Below are positions 53,738-62,974 of a DNA stretch of 64,000 nt, piece by piece (position 1 is the first letter of the stretch; every line of letters starts with the position of its first letter). The DNA comes from Bacteroidales bacterium (GTDB lineage Bacteria > Bacteroidota > Bacteroidia > Bacteroidales > Muribaculaceae): NCBI GenBank assembly GCA_003150235.1, contig QAMW01000043.1:1-64000 (forward strand). Direction: 5' to 3'. The notes under the pieces were generated by a model, which searched no databases, was not told the origin of the DNA, and worked only from the letters and a program-made list of their open reading frames with translations. The translations under genes were made by a program, and so were the position numbers.

Positions 53738-55534
53738 TTAATAGTTAGGATTCTGGACAAGACCCGGATTTACCATGAGTGCCACCTGCGGCAGGGGATA
53801 CCATTCATATCGGCGGTCACGTTTTGCAGGCATGTCCCTGTCTGACTCGGTGGCACGACCGAAGAACCACCACTGACCTTGCGTAAACTTGTCGAAACGG
53901 CGCAGGTCGGTGCGGCGGCGACGACCCTCGTCAAGGAACTCAAGTCCCCACTCACTGAGCATCCAGTCGGCATCAAATGAGGTGAAACCGGGACCGGGGT
54001 TCTCAATCTCTGCGGCATCAGAGGCAGAATAATAACGCTGACGCACATCATTGACAAGCTGTTTTGCGCCATTAGCGTCACCGGCACGGAGCTTGCACTC
54101 TGCAAGGGCATAGTAAACCTCGGCGAGACGGAACTCAACCTGGTCGGCATCACGCCAGTCCATACCGGTCGACGACGGGTACACCGGATAACGGAGCACT
54201 CGGAAACCGGAGTTGGTCTGTCCCCAGCGCGGGCTCATAACCGGCTCAAGATTGCGGCCGAGATTAAGGAATGTGCCTACCTGGTCCACATATATGAGCG
54301 GTTTATCCTGAAGGTCGGCATCAGCAAGCACCGGTTCGCCTGTCTGGTAATTAATCTGTGCGCCCATGGCGAAAATACCGTTCCAGTTGCCTGCGGCATC
54401 ACACTTGAAGGGCTGCTTGCGGATATCCTTGTCGTTCATGCGGTCATACGGGGCACCGAGCTTGTCGCCGTAATCGAAAAGGAAGCTCTTCGCACCTTCA
54501 CTGCCGGCATTGGGGACAAGTGTACCGGTGTTGTCCTTTGAAGGCACCATACATACACAGTTCCAACCACCCTGGTCACATGAGAAATCAAACATCTCGT
54601 CGTAGTTGTAAGGCAGGTATGGGGTGTTGCGGTTATTGTTGGTCATGCGCCCAGCCTCCATTGAGAAAGCAAACACCACTTCCTGACAGTTGGCATTGTT
54701 GAAGCCGTATATCTCGCGGTAATCCGACGCGAGATTGTATGTGCCGTAATCACCGTCGATAATCTCCTGACATAGGTCGGCACACTCCTTGAAGCGGTCA
54801 ACACCGGTGAAAAGCTGAGAATTGAGCAGCATACGCATCTTAAGCATACGGTTCATACCCTGATTCATGCGGTTGCGTGTCGCGCTGGAACCATCCTCTG
54901 CGACAAGATCCTTATAGCAGCCGTCAAGCTCGTCGGTGATAAACTTCCATATCACCTCGCAGCCTTTATTGAAGTCGGGGTCGGCAGAGCCGGGTATCTC
55001 ATTACCTGTCGAGATATTAAGCGGAAGCGCGCCGCCCCACAGCTCGAAGTTGTTGTAATATGCCCATGCGCGCATGGTACGTACCTCCGCGATGTAAGAC
55101 TTCAATCCCTCTTCTGTCATGCCAATCGCTCCTGCATTGAGATTTTCAAGGTCTCCAATAAGTGTATTGCAGAGACCGATTGTCTCCCATGCATGTTCCC
55201 ATGCCTGACGGATGATAACTGATTCGGAATTCCATGTCTGGGTGGAAAGGACAAACTTGGCCGCCTCGTCATAACCCCAGGCACCGCCATTCCATGTACG
55301 CCATGTCACCTGGTCGGCGGGAAACTCGTTAAGATACCAGAAATATTCGAGGAAACCGCTTGTCGCACTTGCATAGATTGATGCCACGGCACCTTTGACG
55401 CTATTCTCATCCTGATAGTAGGTAGACGCGTCGATTCGGTCAAATGTTACTTCATCGAGGTCGGTACATGACCACGCCCCGACTGCGATTGCGGTCGCGC
55501 TGAGCAGACCGGTTATATGATTCATTACTTTCAT
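53738..55534 (-). CDS. susD: SusD-family starch-binding lipoprotein
   Basis: 598 aa. Lipoprotein signal ending GAWSC. RagB/SusD fold: N-terminal TPR region (YYQDENSVKGAVASIYA, AWEHAWETIGLCNTLIGDLE, EVRTMRAWAYYNNFELWGG) and the C-terminal EVYYALAECKLRAGDANGAKQLVNDVRQR, then RRTDLRRFDKFT. SusD caps the SusC barrel and delivers glycan. It lies 18 nt after susC. The symbol is by locus analogy with the sus system of B. thetaiotaomicron, given the adjacent SusE-type, GH13 and GH97 genes. Confidence 0.94.
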   Translation of the reverse strand: MKVMNHITGLLSATAIAVGAWSCTDLDEVTFDRIDASTYYQDENSVKGAVASIYASATSGFLEYFWYLNEFPADQVTWRTWNGGAWGYDEAAKFVLSTQTWNSESVIIRQAWEHAWETIGLCNTLIGDLENLNAGAIGMTEEGLKSYIAEVRTMRAWAYYNNFELWGGALPLNISTGNEIPGSADPDFNKGCEVIWKFITDELDGCYKDLVAEDGSSATRNRMNQGMNRMLKMRMLLNSQLFTGVDRFKECADLCQEIIDGDYGTYNLASDYREIYGFNNANCQEVVFAFSMEAGRMTNNNRNTPYLPYNYDEMFDFSCDQGGWNCVCMVPSKDNTGTLVPNAGSEGAKSFLFDYGDKLGAPYDRMNDKDIRKQPFKCDAAGNWNGIFAMGAQINYQTGEPVLADADLQDKPLIYVDQVGTFLNLGRNLEPVMSPRWGQTNSGFRVLRYPVYPSSTGMDWRDADQVEFRLAEVYYALAECKLRAGDANGAKQLVNDVRQRYYSASDAAEIENPGPGFTSFDADWMLSEWGLEFLDEGRRRRTDLRRFDKFTQGQWWFFGRATESDRDMPAKRDRRYEWYPLPQVALMVNPGLVQNPNY

Positions 55535-55552
55535 TGTATCAAGATGTTGAGA

Positions 55553-58519
55553 TTAACGGAATCGGATGGTTACACCTAAAGTGAGCTGCGTTGCCGACGG
55601 ATAAGCCGAAGTGACATCAATGCCGGGAGTTATGCCGGTGGAAGTTACAGCCGAAGGATCGGTGCCGGAATAGCCTGTGATAGTGAACAGGTTACGCGCG
55701 GCGAGATACACACGGAGGGTATCGAGCAAACGGCGGTTTTTCAACGGCACGGTATAACCGAGCGTCACGTTCTCAAGTTTGAAATAATCACCGCGCTCAA
55801 GGAAGTATGACGAAATCACACCACCGCCCGACCACACATCGCGGTCTTCAAGATAGGTGCTTCGGAGCACATTGTCGCTACCACTTCCCTTCAGACCCAT
55901 GCCATATTTGCGCATGTTGAAAATCTTGAAGTCAAACGCACCGTTAAACATAAGGCTGAGGTCGAAGTTTTTCCACTTCACTGTGTTGGTCCAGGTAAGG
56001 AAATGCTTGGGCGCACCATCACCGATGTAACGCTTGTCTTTCGGATCAGCTGCAGCGGCAGGTACCTTCTCGCCGTCGGCGGTATATACAAGCATGTTGT
56101 GGCTTTCATCAACGCCGGCATATTCATATCCGTAGAACTGACCTATCTTACCACCCTCCTCCACACGGAAGAAATACTCGCTTGTACCGACACCGGGCTT
56201 AAGATAGAGGTCAAGGTAAGATGCCTGATAGATGGAGTTGGAGAGTTTTGTAAGCTTGGTGGTTCCATAAGAATAGTTGATACCGGTGGTCCAGGTGACG
56301 GGCTTGTTGACAACAGCGTCGGCAGTAAGGGCAAGTTCGATACCGGTGTTTTTAGTCGTACCTACGTTCACGAGTATTTCGGGATACACATAGGGAGGCT
56401 GCGGTGCGGTGTAGTTGTAAAGAAGGTCCTGTGAACGGCGGTCAAAATACTCGATAGAACCGTAGATGCGGTTGAAGAACATGAAGTCGATACCGTAGTT
56501 GGCACTCGAAAGTTTCTCCCATCCGAGTTCAGGATTGGCATTGTTTGACGGACGATAACCGGTCACCCATGACCCGTCGATGAAATAAGTGCCGTTGGGC
56601 GAATATGTGGCAAGCGACTTGTAGGCATCGAAATCGCTACGTCCGGTCACACCATAAGATATACGGGGCTTGAGGCTCTGAACGGTCTGGACATAATCGG
56701 CGAGGAAGGGAGCCTTTGCCATTTCCCATGCGACTGATGCTGCCGGGAACGAACCCCACTTCTTATCAGCGCCAAACTTAGTAGAACCCTCGTGACGGAT
56801 AGATGCCGACGCGATAATCATACCTTTCCATGAATAGTTGACGCGGCCGAAGAAACCGATAAGTGTAGACTGGCTCTTGCCTCCATACATCTGCGCCTTA
56901 CCGTCGGCAAGCCATGAACCGGAACCGATACCGTTCCAAAGCGGCTTGTCAAACGTAAAGTTGTTGTTCTGCATGAACATCTGTTCCCAGTTGGAACGCT
57001 CGTAAGAGTATCCACCCACGACCTTCACATCGTGGTCACCGCTCATGAAGCCGTAGTTGACAAGCCACTCGACACGGTTGGTCCACCATTTCTGGTAGTG
57101 CTGTGAAGCACGACCCGCATAACCGCCCCAATATGACTCGCCGGAAGTAGTCGGGGTGTAATAGTCGCTCTTGAGGTCGTTATAATTATATGAATATGAG
57201 AGAGTGGTGCTGACATTGTGTTTGTCATTGTTCCATATACTGTATTTCAGGTCAGCGGAACCGAGGATATATGTACGGTTGCCTTCCGAAGTGTTGACCT
57301 CGAGCTGCTGCACGGGATTCTTGATATCGGTAGGCGAGGTCGGCTGATAGTAAGAGCCGTCTTCGTTATAAACCGGTATGGTAGGGTTCATGCCGAGAGC
57401 AGTGTCAAACATGCCGTCGTCGCCCCATGTTTCCTTCACCTTGCGGGCGTTGAGCGACGCGGTGAAGCGAAGATGATTGTCAAGAGTGTTGACAGAAACT
57501 GCCGCACGACCGCCAAACTCCTCACGACCGCTCACGATGTCAAGACCGTTTGCCTTTTTCCAGTTGACCGAAGCGGTGTAATATCCGCCGTTGGCGAGCG
57601 AACCGTCGATTGACAGGTATTGGTTGGTGTCGTATGATGTCTTGCGGGTGATAAGGTCATACCAGTCGGTGCTTGCACCGTAATCATTACCGCGACGTGC
57701 GAGACGCCATTCATAGGGAGAAAGCACCTCAGGCTTATCCTTGGCAAAGGCAAGCGCACCGTATGAGTCGTATGTGATTACCGGCAGTCCCGCCTCGCCG
57801 GTGCCTTTCTTTGTAGTGATGAGAATCACACCGTTGGCACCGCGTGTTCCATAGATTGCTGCCGACGCGGCATCCTTAAGCACTGACATCGACTCGATAT
57901 CCTGGGGAGCAAGAGTGCGGATATCACCGCCTGCCACACCGTCGATAACGATAAGCGGTCCATTGCCGGCGGTGAGCGAAGTAGCACCACGCACCTGAAG
58001 GTCGGCACCGGCATTCGGGTTAGCCGAGGCGGTGCTTGACACATTAAGACCGGCAACCTTACCGGTGAGCATTTCCATAGGACTGTTCATCGCGCCTTTC
58101 TGGAAATCATCGCGGTTTACCTGAACGATTGAACTTGACAGCTCCTTTCTGCTCAACGAGCCGTAGCCTACCACCACGACCTCATCAAGAATCTCGCTGT
58201 CTTCCTGCATTGTCACATCAATTTTTGTGCGACCGTTAATCGGTTGCTCAACCGACTGGAAGCCGACATAGCTGAACACAAGAGTTCCGTCGGCAGGGAC
58301 ACCGCTAAGGGAGTAATTGCCATCAAAGTCGGTAGCCATACCGTGCTTCTGATCGCCTTTTACCGAGACGCTGACACCTATAAGTACCTCCCCTGTCGGG
58401 TCGGTCACAGTGCCGGAAACATTTACTGACTGCGCCGATGCAAACGGAGCAGTCACGAGAGCCAACACCCACAACATCGTGAGGGCGACGGATCGTAAAT
58501 TCCATGGGTTTCTGTTCAT
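55553..58519 (-). CDS. susC: SusC-family TonB-dependent outer-membrane transporter
   Basis: 988 aa. Signal peptide ending FASAQ. Carboxypeptidase-like domain (VNVSGTVTDPTGEVLIGVSVSVKGD...FDGNYSLSGVP), TonB-box region with EILDEVVVVGYG, plug domain (GATSLTAGNGPLIVIDGVAGGDIRTL...AAIYGTRGANGVILITTKKG) and a 22-strand barrel ending in TQLTLGVTIRFR. It imports maltooligosaccharides with SusD. First gene of the operon; promoter at 58581. The regulator SusR lies directly upstream in the same direction. Confidence 0.95.
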   Translation of the reverse strand: MNRNPWNLRSVALTMLWVLALVTAPFASAQSVNVSGTVTDPTGEVLIGVSVSVKGDQKHGMATDFDGNYSLSGVPADGTLVFSYVGFQSVEQPINGRTKIDVTMQEDSEILDEVVVVGYGSLSRKELSSSIVQVNRDDFQKGAMNSPMEMLTGKVAGLNVSSTASANPNAGADLQVRGATSLTAGNGPLIVIDGVAGGDIRTLAPQDIESMSVLKDAASAAIYGTRGANGVILITTKKGTGEAGLPVITYDSYGALAFAKDKPEVLSPYEWRLARRGNDYGASTDWYDLITRKTSYDTNQYLSIDGSLANGGYYTASVNWKKANGLDIVSGREEFGGRAAVSVNTLDNHLRFTASLNARKVKETWGDDGMFDTALGMNPTIPVYNEDGSYYQPTSPTDIKNPVQQLEVNTSEGNRTYILGSADLKYSIWNNDKHNVSTTLSYSYNYNDLKSDYYTPTTSGESYWGGYAGRASQHYQKWWTNRVEWLVNYGFMSGDHDVKVVGGYSYERSNWEQMFMQNNNFTFDKPLWNGIGSGSWLADGKAQMYGGKSQSTLIGFFGRVNYSWKGMIIASASIRHEGSTKFGADKKWGSFPAASVAWEMAKAPFLADYVQTVQSLKPRISYGVTGRSDFDAYKSLATYSPNGTYFIDGSWVTGYRPSNNANPELGWEKLSSANYGIDFMFFNRIYGSIEYFDRRSQDLLYNYTAPQPPYVYPEILVNVGTTKNTGIELALTADAVVNKPVTWTTGINYSYGTTKLTKLSNSIYQASYLDLYLKPGVGTSEYFFRVEEGGKIGQFYGYEYAGVDESHNMLVYTADGEKVPAAAADPKDKRYIGDGAPKHFLTWTNTVKWKNFDLSLMFNGAFDFKIFNMRKYGMGLKGSGSDNVLRSTYLEDRDVWSGGGVISSYFLERGDYFKLENVTLGYTVPLKNRRLLDTLRVYLAARNLFTITGYSGTDPSAVTSTGITPGIDVTSAYPSATQLTLGVTIRFR

Positions 58520-58580
58520 TATTAGTATTGATTTAATTGTTATGATGACTATTGAATGTCATTTGCTTTACTGGTTATCG

Positions 58581-58612
58581 CAAAGTTCGACATCCTTTTA
58601 AATATTGTCAAG
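58581..58612 (-). promoter_or_regulatory. sus operon promoter candidate
   Basis: On the minus strand CTTG (58612-58609), 20-nt spacer and GAACTTTG (58588-58581) approximate the consensus, about 60 nt before susC ATG at 58519. The remaining gap 58520-58726 holds nothing else. Confidence 0.55.
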
Positions 58613-58726
58613 ACAATCAAATTAAAATCAAAACCAATCAAGGCATGAACTAACTATAAATCAACCACATCCGCATATTTATCGGCACAAAATTTCAATA
58701 TGTTTTTTCACAATTTAAAAGGGAAT

Positions 58727-60502
58727 TTAACCCAAATTTCGCACCTCATTTTCAAATTCATCGGGATTTATAGCGCGTCGGCGCATCTTTGACCGATAAG
58801 TATATACCGTCGAAATTGAGCAACGCAGAAATTCCGCGATTTTCGCACTGTCATCTATCCCTATACGTATCAAAGCGAAAAGGCGAAGCTCGGTATTCAG
58901 AAGCTCGCCCGACTTCAACACCACCTGCTCACCGGGATTAAGCAGTGCATTGAACTTGTCAACAAATGCCGGATAGATATTCAGGATAGCCTCGTCAAAC
59001 TTGACATAGAAATTTTTAAGCAGATGGTCGGCTATCTCTGTCGACTCAAGTTTTTTCAGGAGAGCGTTACGGTTACCACCCTGCGCTGTCAACACACGCA
59101 ACGACTGCTGATAATGTTGAAGAGTGGAGATTGCCGATGAACAATACTCCATGAACAGACCTGCATACTGCTCCTTGGTGCGATTGAAATCGCGCAATTC
59201 GTAATTTTTCACTTCAAGCTCCTCATTTGCCACCTGCAGACGCGCCGATACGACGCTAAGACGGTCATTCTTGTCGGCAAGCTCCGAATTTTTCGCCCTC
59301 AGCTCTTCAGAGAGCGCGCTCAGCTCGTCATTTTTGCCTTTCAACTCGCGATTGGTCTCTTTGAGCTGCTCCGAAAGATGGCTTAGTTCAAGATTGGCAT
59401 TTCCTACCTCGGCATTTGCACGGTGAAGGCTCCTGATCTGCTTTAGTATCAGCAATATAGTGATTACCAACACCACCGAAAGCACACTACTTACCCCTAC
59501 CATGTAGCGTAACCGGCAGTTAAGCTGATTTTGCAACGAAGAGTAAGCATCGTCGATTACCGGCAATATTTTGCTGGACTGGGCATTGCGCATCATGGCT
59601 GAATAAAAATTGGCATCGGCAATACTCTTTTTCAGATAACGGTTGGCACGCTCCACATCACCGTCTTCAAACATGACCGTCGCCACCTCGCGAAACGACA
59701 TATTCTCTTTGACCGCACCTCTTACATCGGAAATAGCACTTAGCACAAGGTAATGTTTGTATTCATCAGGCATTCCGGCAAGTTTGTAGATATAAGCGAG
59801 CGTAGATGCCAATATGGAATATTCCCTTGACCCCAAGGTATATTCATCAAGATGCTTGGACAATTCAGCAATAGCCGAATCCGTATCACCGGCACGAGCG
59901 CGTTCAGCCATGACATATACCAGATGATTGAACGATCCCGGCTTGATTACCGACATAAGCGAGTCGGCATACAATGCCCGCATGTGTTCATGGCCGAGTG
60001 CCGTCTCATGTTCGTTGGCATACTCGCTAAGATATTGGTATGTGGCACAATAAGTCGAGTAGTACGGTTCGAGCAACTGCGAGTCAAGTGAATCGCGCGG
60101 TATCTGCTGCATGATGTAGAGCGCATCGGAAAAGAGACCGGCATGAGCGAGCACGTCGGCACGTTTTATGGTAAGGCGTGTGAACTCTCCGGGAATCGAG
60201 CGCACAGCCGGTCGCCGGAGATTGCAACTGATATAATAAAGAGCCGAGTCAGCGTTATAAGCGTCAAACTCCGCAATAAGACGATTTACAATCTCTGTTT
60301 TCTGCTTCTGGTCGCGTGCGACGGCGTAGCTTTTCCTGAGTTGGTTTATGCGGTTTTCTTTTGCGATTTCATAATCCTTGCTGCGATCGATTTCATAGTC
60401 AAGCTCGTCATACAACGCCTTTAGACCGGATTGCGTATCAGGGTTTCGTTCACTGCACGATGCAAGCAGCAATGTGATAAAAGCTATTATGTATATTTTC
60501 AT
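58727..60502 (-). CDS. SusR-like transmembrane starch-response regulator (DUF6377)
   Basis: 591 aa. Lipoprotein-like or membrane signal (FITLLLASC), a periplasmic TPR-like helical region to about 325, a transmembrane helix near 330-352 (YMVGVSSVLSVVLVITILLIL) and a long cytosolic coiled coil (~355-440). A C-terminal HTH follows (DDSAKIAEFLRCSISTVYTYRSKMRRRAIN), LuxR-like. This is the architecture of SusR, which senses maltose in the periplasm and activates sus genes. It is the gene before susC in the same direction, unlike a divergent arrangement, and the 207-nt gap has susC's own promoter. Confidence 0.9.
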   Translation of the reverse strand: MKIYIIAFITLLLASCSERNPDTQSGLKALYDELDYEIDRSKDYEIAKENRINQLRKSYAVARDQKQKTEIVNRLIAEFDAYNADSALYYISCNLRRPAVRSIPGEFTRLTIKRADVLAHAGLFSDALYIMQQIPRDSLDSQLLEPYYSTYCATYQYLSEYANEHETALGHEHMRALYADSLMSVIKPGSFNHLVYVMAERARAGDTDSAIAELSKHLDEYTLGSREYSILASTLAYIYKLAGMPDEYKHYLVLSAISDVRGAVKENMSFREVATVMFEDGDVERANRYLKKSIADANFYSAMMRNAQSSKILPVIDDAYSSLQNQLNCRLRYMVGVSSVLSVVLVITILLILKQIRSLHRANAEVGNANLELSHLSEQLKETNRELKGKNDELSALSEELRAKNSELADKNDRLSVVSARLQVANEELEVKNYELRDFNRTKEQYAGLFMEYCSSAISTLQHYQQSLRVLTAQGGNRNALLKKLESTEIADHLLKNFYVKFDEAILNIYPAFVDKFNALLNPGEQVVLKSGELLNTELRLFALIRIGIDDSAKIAEFLRCSISTVYTYRSKMRRRAINPDEFENEVRNLG

Positions 60503-60661
60503 GAAACAGATTTAAATACAGTCGACTTTAGCAAGATTTTTTAAGGTGAACGTATCCGGCATCATGGAAATGATACCGGATACATGCACAATCGTGTGTG
60601 TAAATTTATAACTATTCCTGATTATTACCAAAATTCTTACTCAATAAATATTACCGCACCG

Positions 60662-62095
60662 TCATTCCTTGACTAACACGGCGGCATCAAGTGAAGCCAA
60701 CACAAATTCCGCAGAGGGTGACAGATCTACACGTTCGCCGGTAAGCGCGTCACGGAATCTGCCTTCCGGAAGTCCCGCCGGGATAGTAAAACGGCTTTCA
60801 TCATCGCTGAAATTCAGCATTACAACCACATTGTCATCACCGAGAGTGCGCTTGTAGGCATATACGCAGTCATCGGCGGTTGTGACAAGATTGGTCAGTT
60901 TACCGTTTTGTACACCTGTACGCAATGCGGACTGCGTATGCTTCAAGTGAGCCAGTGTCGTAATTAGACTTGTCATGGCGGTGTCGGGCTGTGTGGTCCA
61001 GTCGATAGGTGTCTTTTCGGCAAGCGACACTCTCCCGCCCGACTTATACTGAATCTCCTGTCCGTTATAAATAAGCGGCATACCATAGACAGTGAATTGA
61101 AGCACAGTAAGCGGGCGCAGGTATTTGTGATATACAATATCACCACTGCCTCCCTGATCTTGGAGAACATCGTGATTGACAAGATACACCATGCGTGAAC
61201 GTCCCGCGTATGGATTGGCAATTGTATCGTCGGGAGCCTTTGACTCGCCGGTAGTGATACCTTCATTGGCAAGCAGTTCGCAAGCCTCACGCAAAGACAC
61301 AAGATTTTTCACCGAGTCATTGGCAAATCCCATCAGCACCTTTTCCTGAAAATCCCAGCAATAGTTATAGTCGAAGTACCCGTTCTTTACCAGCGATGGG
61401 CGGGAAGAGTCTTCGGCAAGCCAGGTTATACGTTCCCCGTTTTTCAACACGCGTTCCGAAGCCTTTTTCCAGAGGAGGGGCGATGGACCGGAAGCATAAT
61501 CGCAACGGTAACCGTCAATATCGAAATTGTCTACCCAATACTGCATGGACTTCACCATCTCATCCTGCATTGCCTCACAGTCACGGTCAAGTTCATACAC
61601 ATCTTTCCACGCGCCACCGAAAGGATGTACAAAATCACCATCTTTCTTGGTATAAAATTCCGGATGTTCCGTAACCCAGACATTATCCATGGAAGTGTGA
61701 TTTCCTACCCAGTCAAACCATATTTCCATACCATTGTCATGGATTACCTTTACCAGGTCGCGAAGGTCATCTTCCGTACCGTTGTCGGGATCAATCTTCT
61801 TATAATTCTTAATGGCGTAGGGACTTGAATGAGCACCCCACAAGCCGGTGTCGCCAAGTTCGTAAATCGGCATCAGCCACACAACATCCACACCCAGTTT
61901 CTTAAGACGCGGAATCTGGCGTTCCACCCCTTTGAGATTGCCTTCAGGTGAAAAGTTGCGCACAAATACCTCATAAATCACACGGTTTTCAGGTACACGC
62001 ACTTCTGTCGCCTCGACTGCCTTTTTACCACACGCAGTCAGAAGCGGCAAAATTGTCAACAGGAGAATGAATGTCTTTGTCAGCTTTATTTTCAT
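60662..62095 (-). CDS. GH13 alpha-amylase-family lipoprotein
   Basis: 477 aa. Lipobox LTAC (Cys22). GH13 motifs: IDGYRCDYAS (nucleophile), ITWLAEDSS (acid), LVNHDV (transition-state Asp), DWVGNHTSMD. C-terminal all-beta domain. Distinct from the amylase at 50671 though similar in plan. Transcribed toward susR, with 159 nt between. Likely a surface or periplasmic amylase/neopullulanase-type enzyme serving the same locus; exact bond specificity cannot be read. Confidence 0.94.
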   Translation of the reverse strand: MKIKLTKTFILLLTILPLLTACGKKAVEATEVRVPENRVIYEVFVRNFSPEGNLKGVERQIPRLKKLGVDVVWLMPIYELGDTGLWGAHSSPYAIKNYKKIDPDNGTEDDLRDLVKVIHDNGMEIWFDWVGNHTSMDNVWVTEHPEFYTKKDGDFVHPFGGAWKDVYELDRDCEAMQDEMVKSMQYWVDNFDIDGYRCDYASGPSPLLWKKASERVLKNGERITWLAEDSSRPSLVKNGYFDYNYCWDFQEKVLMGFANDSVKNLVSLREACELLANEGITTGESKAPDDTIANPYAGRSRMVYLVNHDVLQDQGGSGDIVYHKYLRPLTVLQFTVYGMPLIYNGQEIQYKSGGRVSLAEKTPIDWTTQPDTAMTSLITTLAHLKHTQSALRTGVQNGKLTNLVTTADDCVYAYKRTLGDDNVVVMLNFSDDESRFTIPAGLPEGRFRDALTGERVDLSPSAEFVLASLDAAVLVKE

Positions 62096-62278
62096 TGTAA
62101 TATGATGAATTTAAATTATATACACCGGCACACTGACAAAATTAAGACAAAACCGCTCCAAGTTTAGAGCGTTCATATTAAAATCAAAACACCACAGCCC
62201 ACAACTATCATGATATCAACAACATAAATATATCAATTTCAAACTATGATAAAGCTACGACAAAGTTAAAAAGAATCA
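62096..62278. other. Gap between GNAT and GH13 genes
   Basis: 183 nt, AT-rich. No gene, hairpin or promoter with good boxes was recognised; a short hexamer-like AT palindrome is not convincing. Confidence 0.5.
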
Positions 62279-62803
62279 TTACAAATCAATCCTATAAAGG
62301 ACATGGGTACATAACGGGGAACCGGAAATGAGTTTAGGATGCTCAAACTCACCAACCTTCAACATGCCTATTTTCTGCATCACTCGCTCCGAAGGCAAGT
62401 TTATCTTGGCGGTAAATGAATATAGACGGTGCAATCCCAATGTCCCCGCATTCTTTAAGACTTCTTTTGCAGCTTCAGTAGCATATCCGTGATTGTGATA
62501 ATCGGCATCTAAACGCCACCCAATCTCGACACCCGGGGTAAATTCAGCATCGAAACCAATTTCATGAAGCCCGACATAACCAATAAATTGACCGGTAGAT
62601 TTAAGCTCGACCGCATACAGTCCCCATCCTTTCCTTTGGAACTCATCATGAATGCGGAGAAAAAAAGATTCTGTCTCGGCATCGCTTAATGTAGCAGGGA
62701 AATAACGCATCACCCGCTCATCTTTGTTCATGGCGACAAACCGAGGCAAATCCTCCTGCCTCCATCCGCGCAAAATCAATCGTTCCGTCTCAAAATAAAT
62801 CAT
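62279..62803 (-). CDS. GNAT-family N-acetyltransferase
   Basis: 174 aa, the RimJ/RimL-like type: MIYFETERLILRGWRQEDLPRFVAMNKDERVMRYFP, then acetyl-CoA site EIGWRLDADYHNHGYATEAAKEVLKNA and NLPSERVMQKIGML. It acetylates an amino group, perhaps of a protein N-terminus or small molecule. A -7-like TGACTTTG lies 6 nt before the ATG on the minus strand, so the leader is very short. Intact, core-like gene. Confidence 0.93.
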   Translation of the reverse strand: MIYFETERLILRGWRQEDLPRFVAMNKDERVMRYFPATLSDAETESFFLRIHDEFQRKGWGLYAVELKSTGQFIGYVGLHEIGFDAEFTPGVEIGWRLDADYHNHGYATEAAKEVLKNAGTLGLHRLYSFTAKINLPSERVMQKIGMLKVGEFEHPKLISGSPLCTHVLYRIDL

Positions 62804-62974
62804 TATCGCAAAGTCATTAAATTTTCAAATATACATGTTTATTGATTAACTTCCAAAATGACGAGTTGTCAGATGTCAGAGATACAGAGGGACAGAAGGT
62901 CAAAAGAGACAAGAAGAGATTTCCCGGAGGGATAATCCTTTAACCTCATAACTTCCCGAATAACCCCGTAAGCG
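62804..62974. other. Gap with low-complexity purine-rich repeat
   Basis: 171 nt. The middle reads AGTTGTCAGATGTCAGAG and purine-rich words, similar in style to the low-complexity spacer before mnmE. No gene seen. Confidence 0.5.
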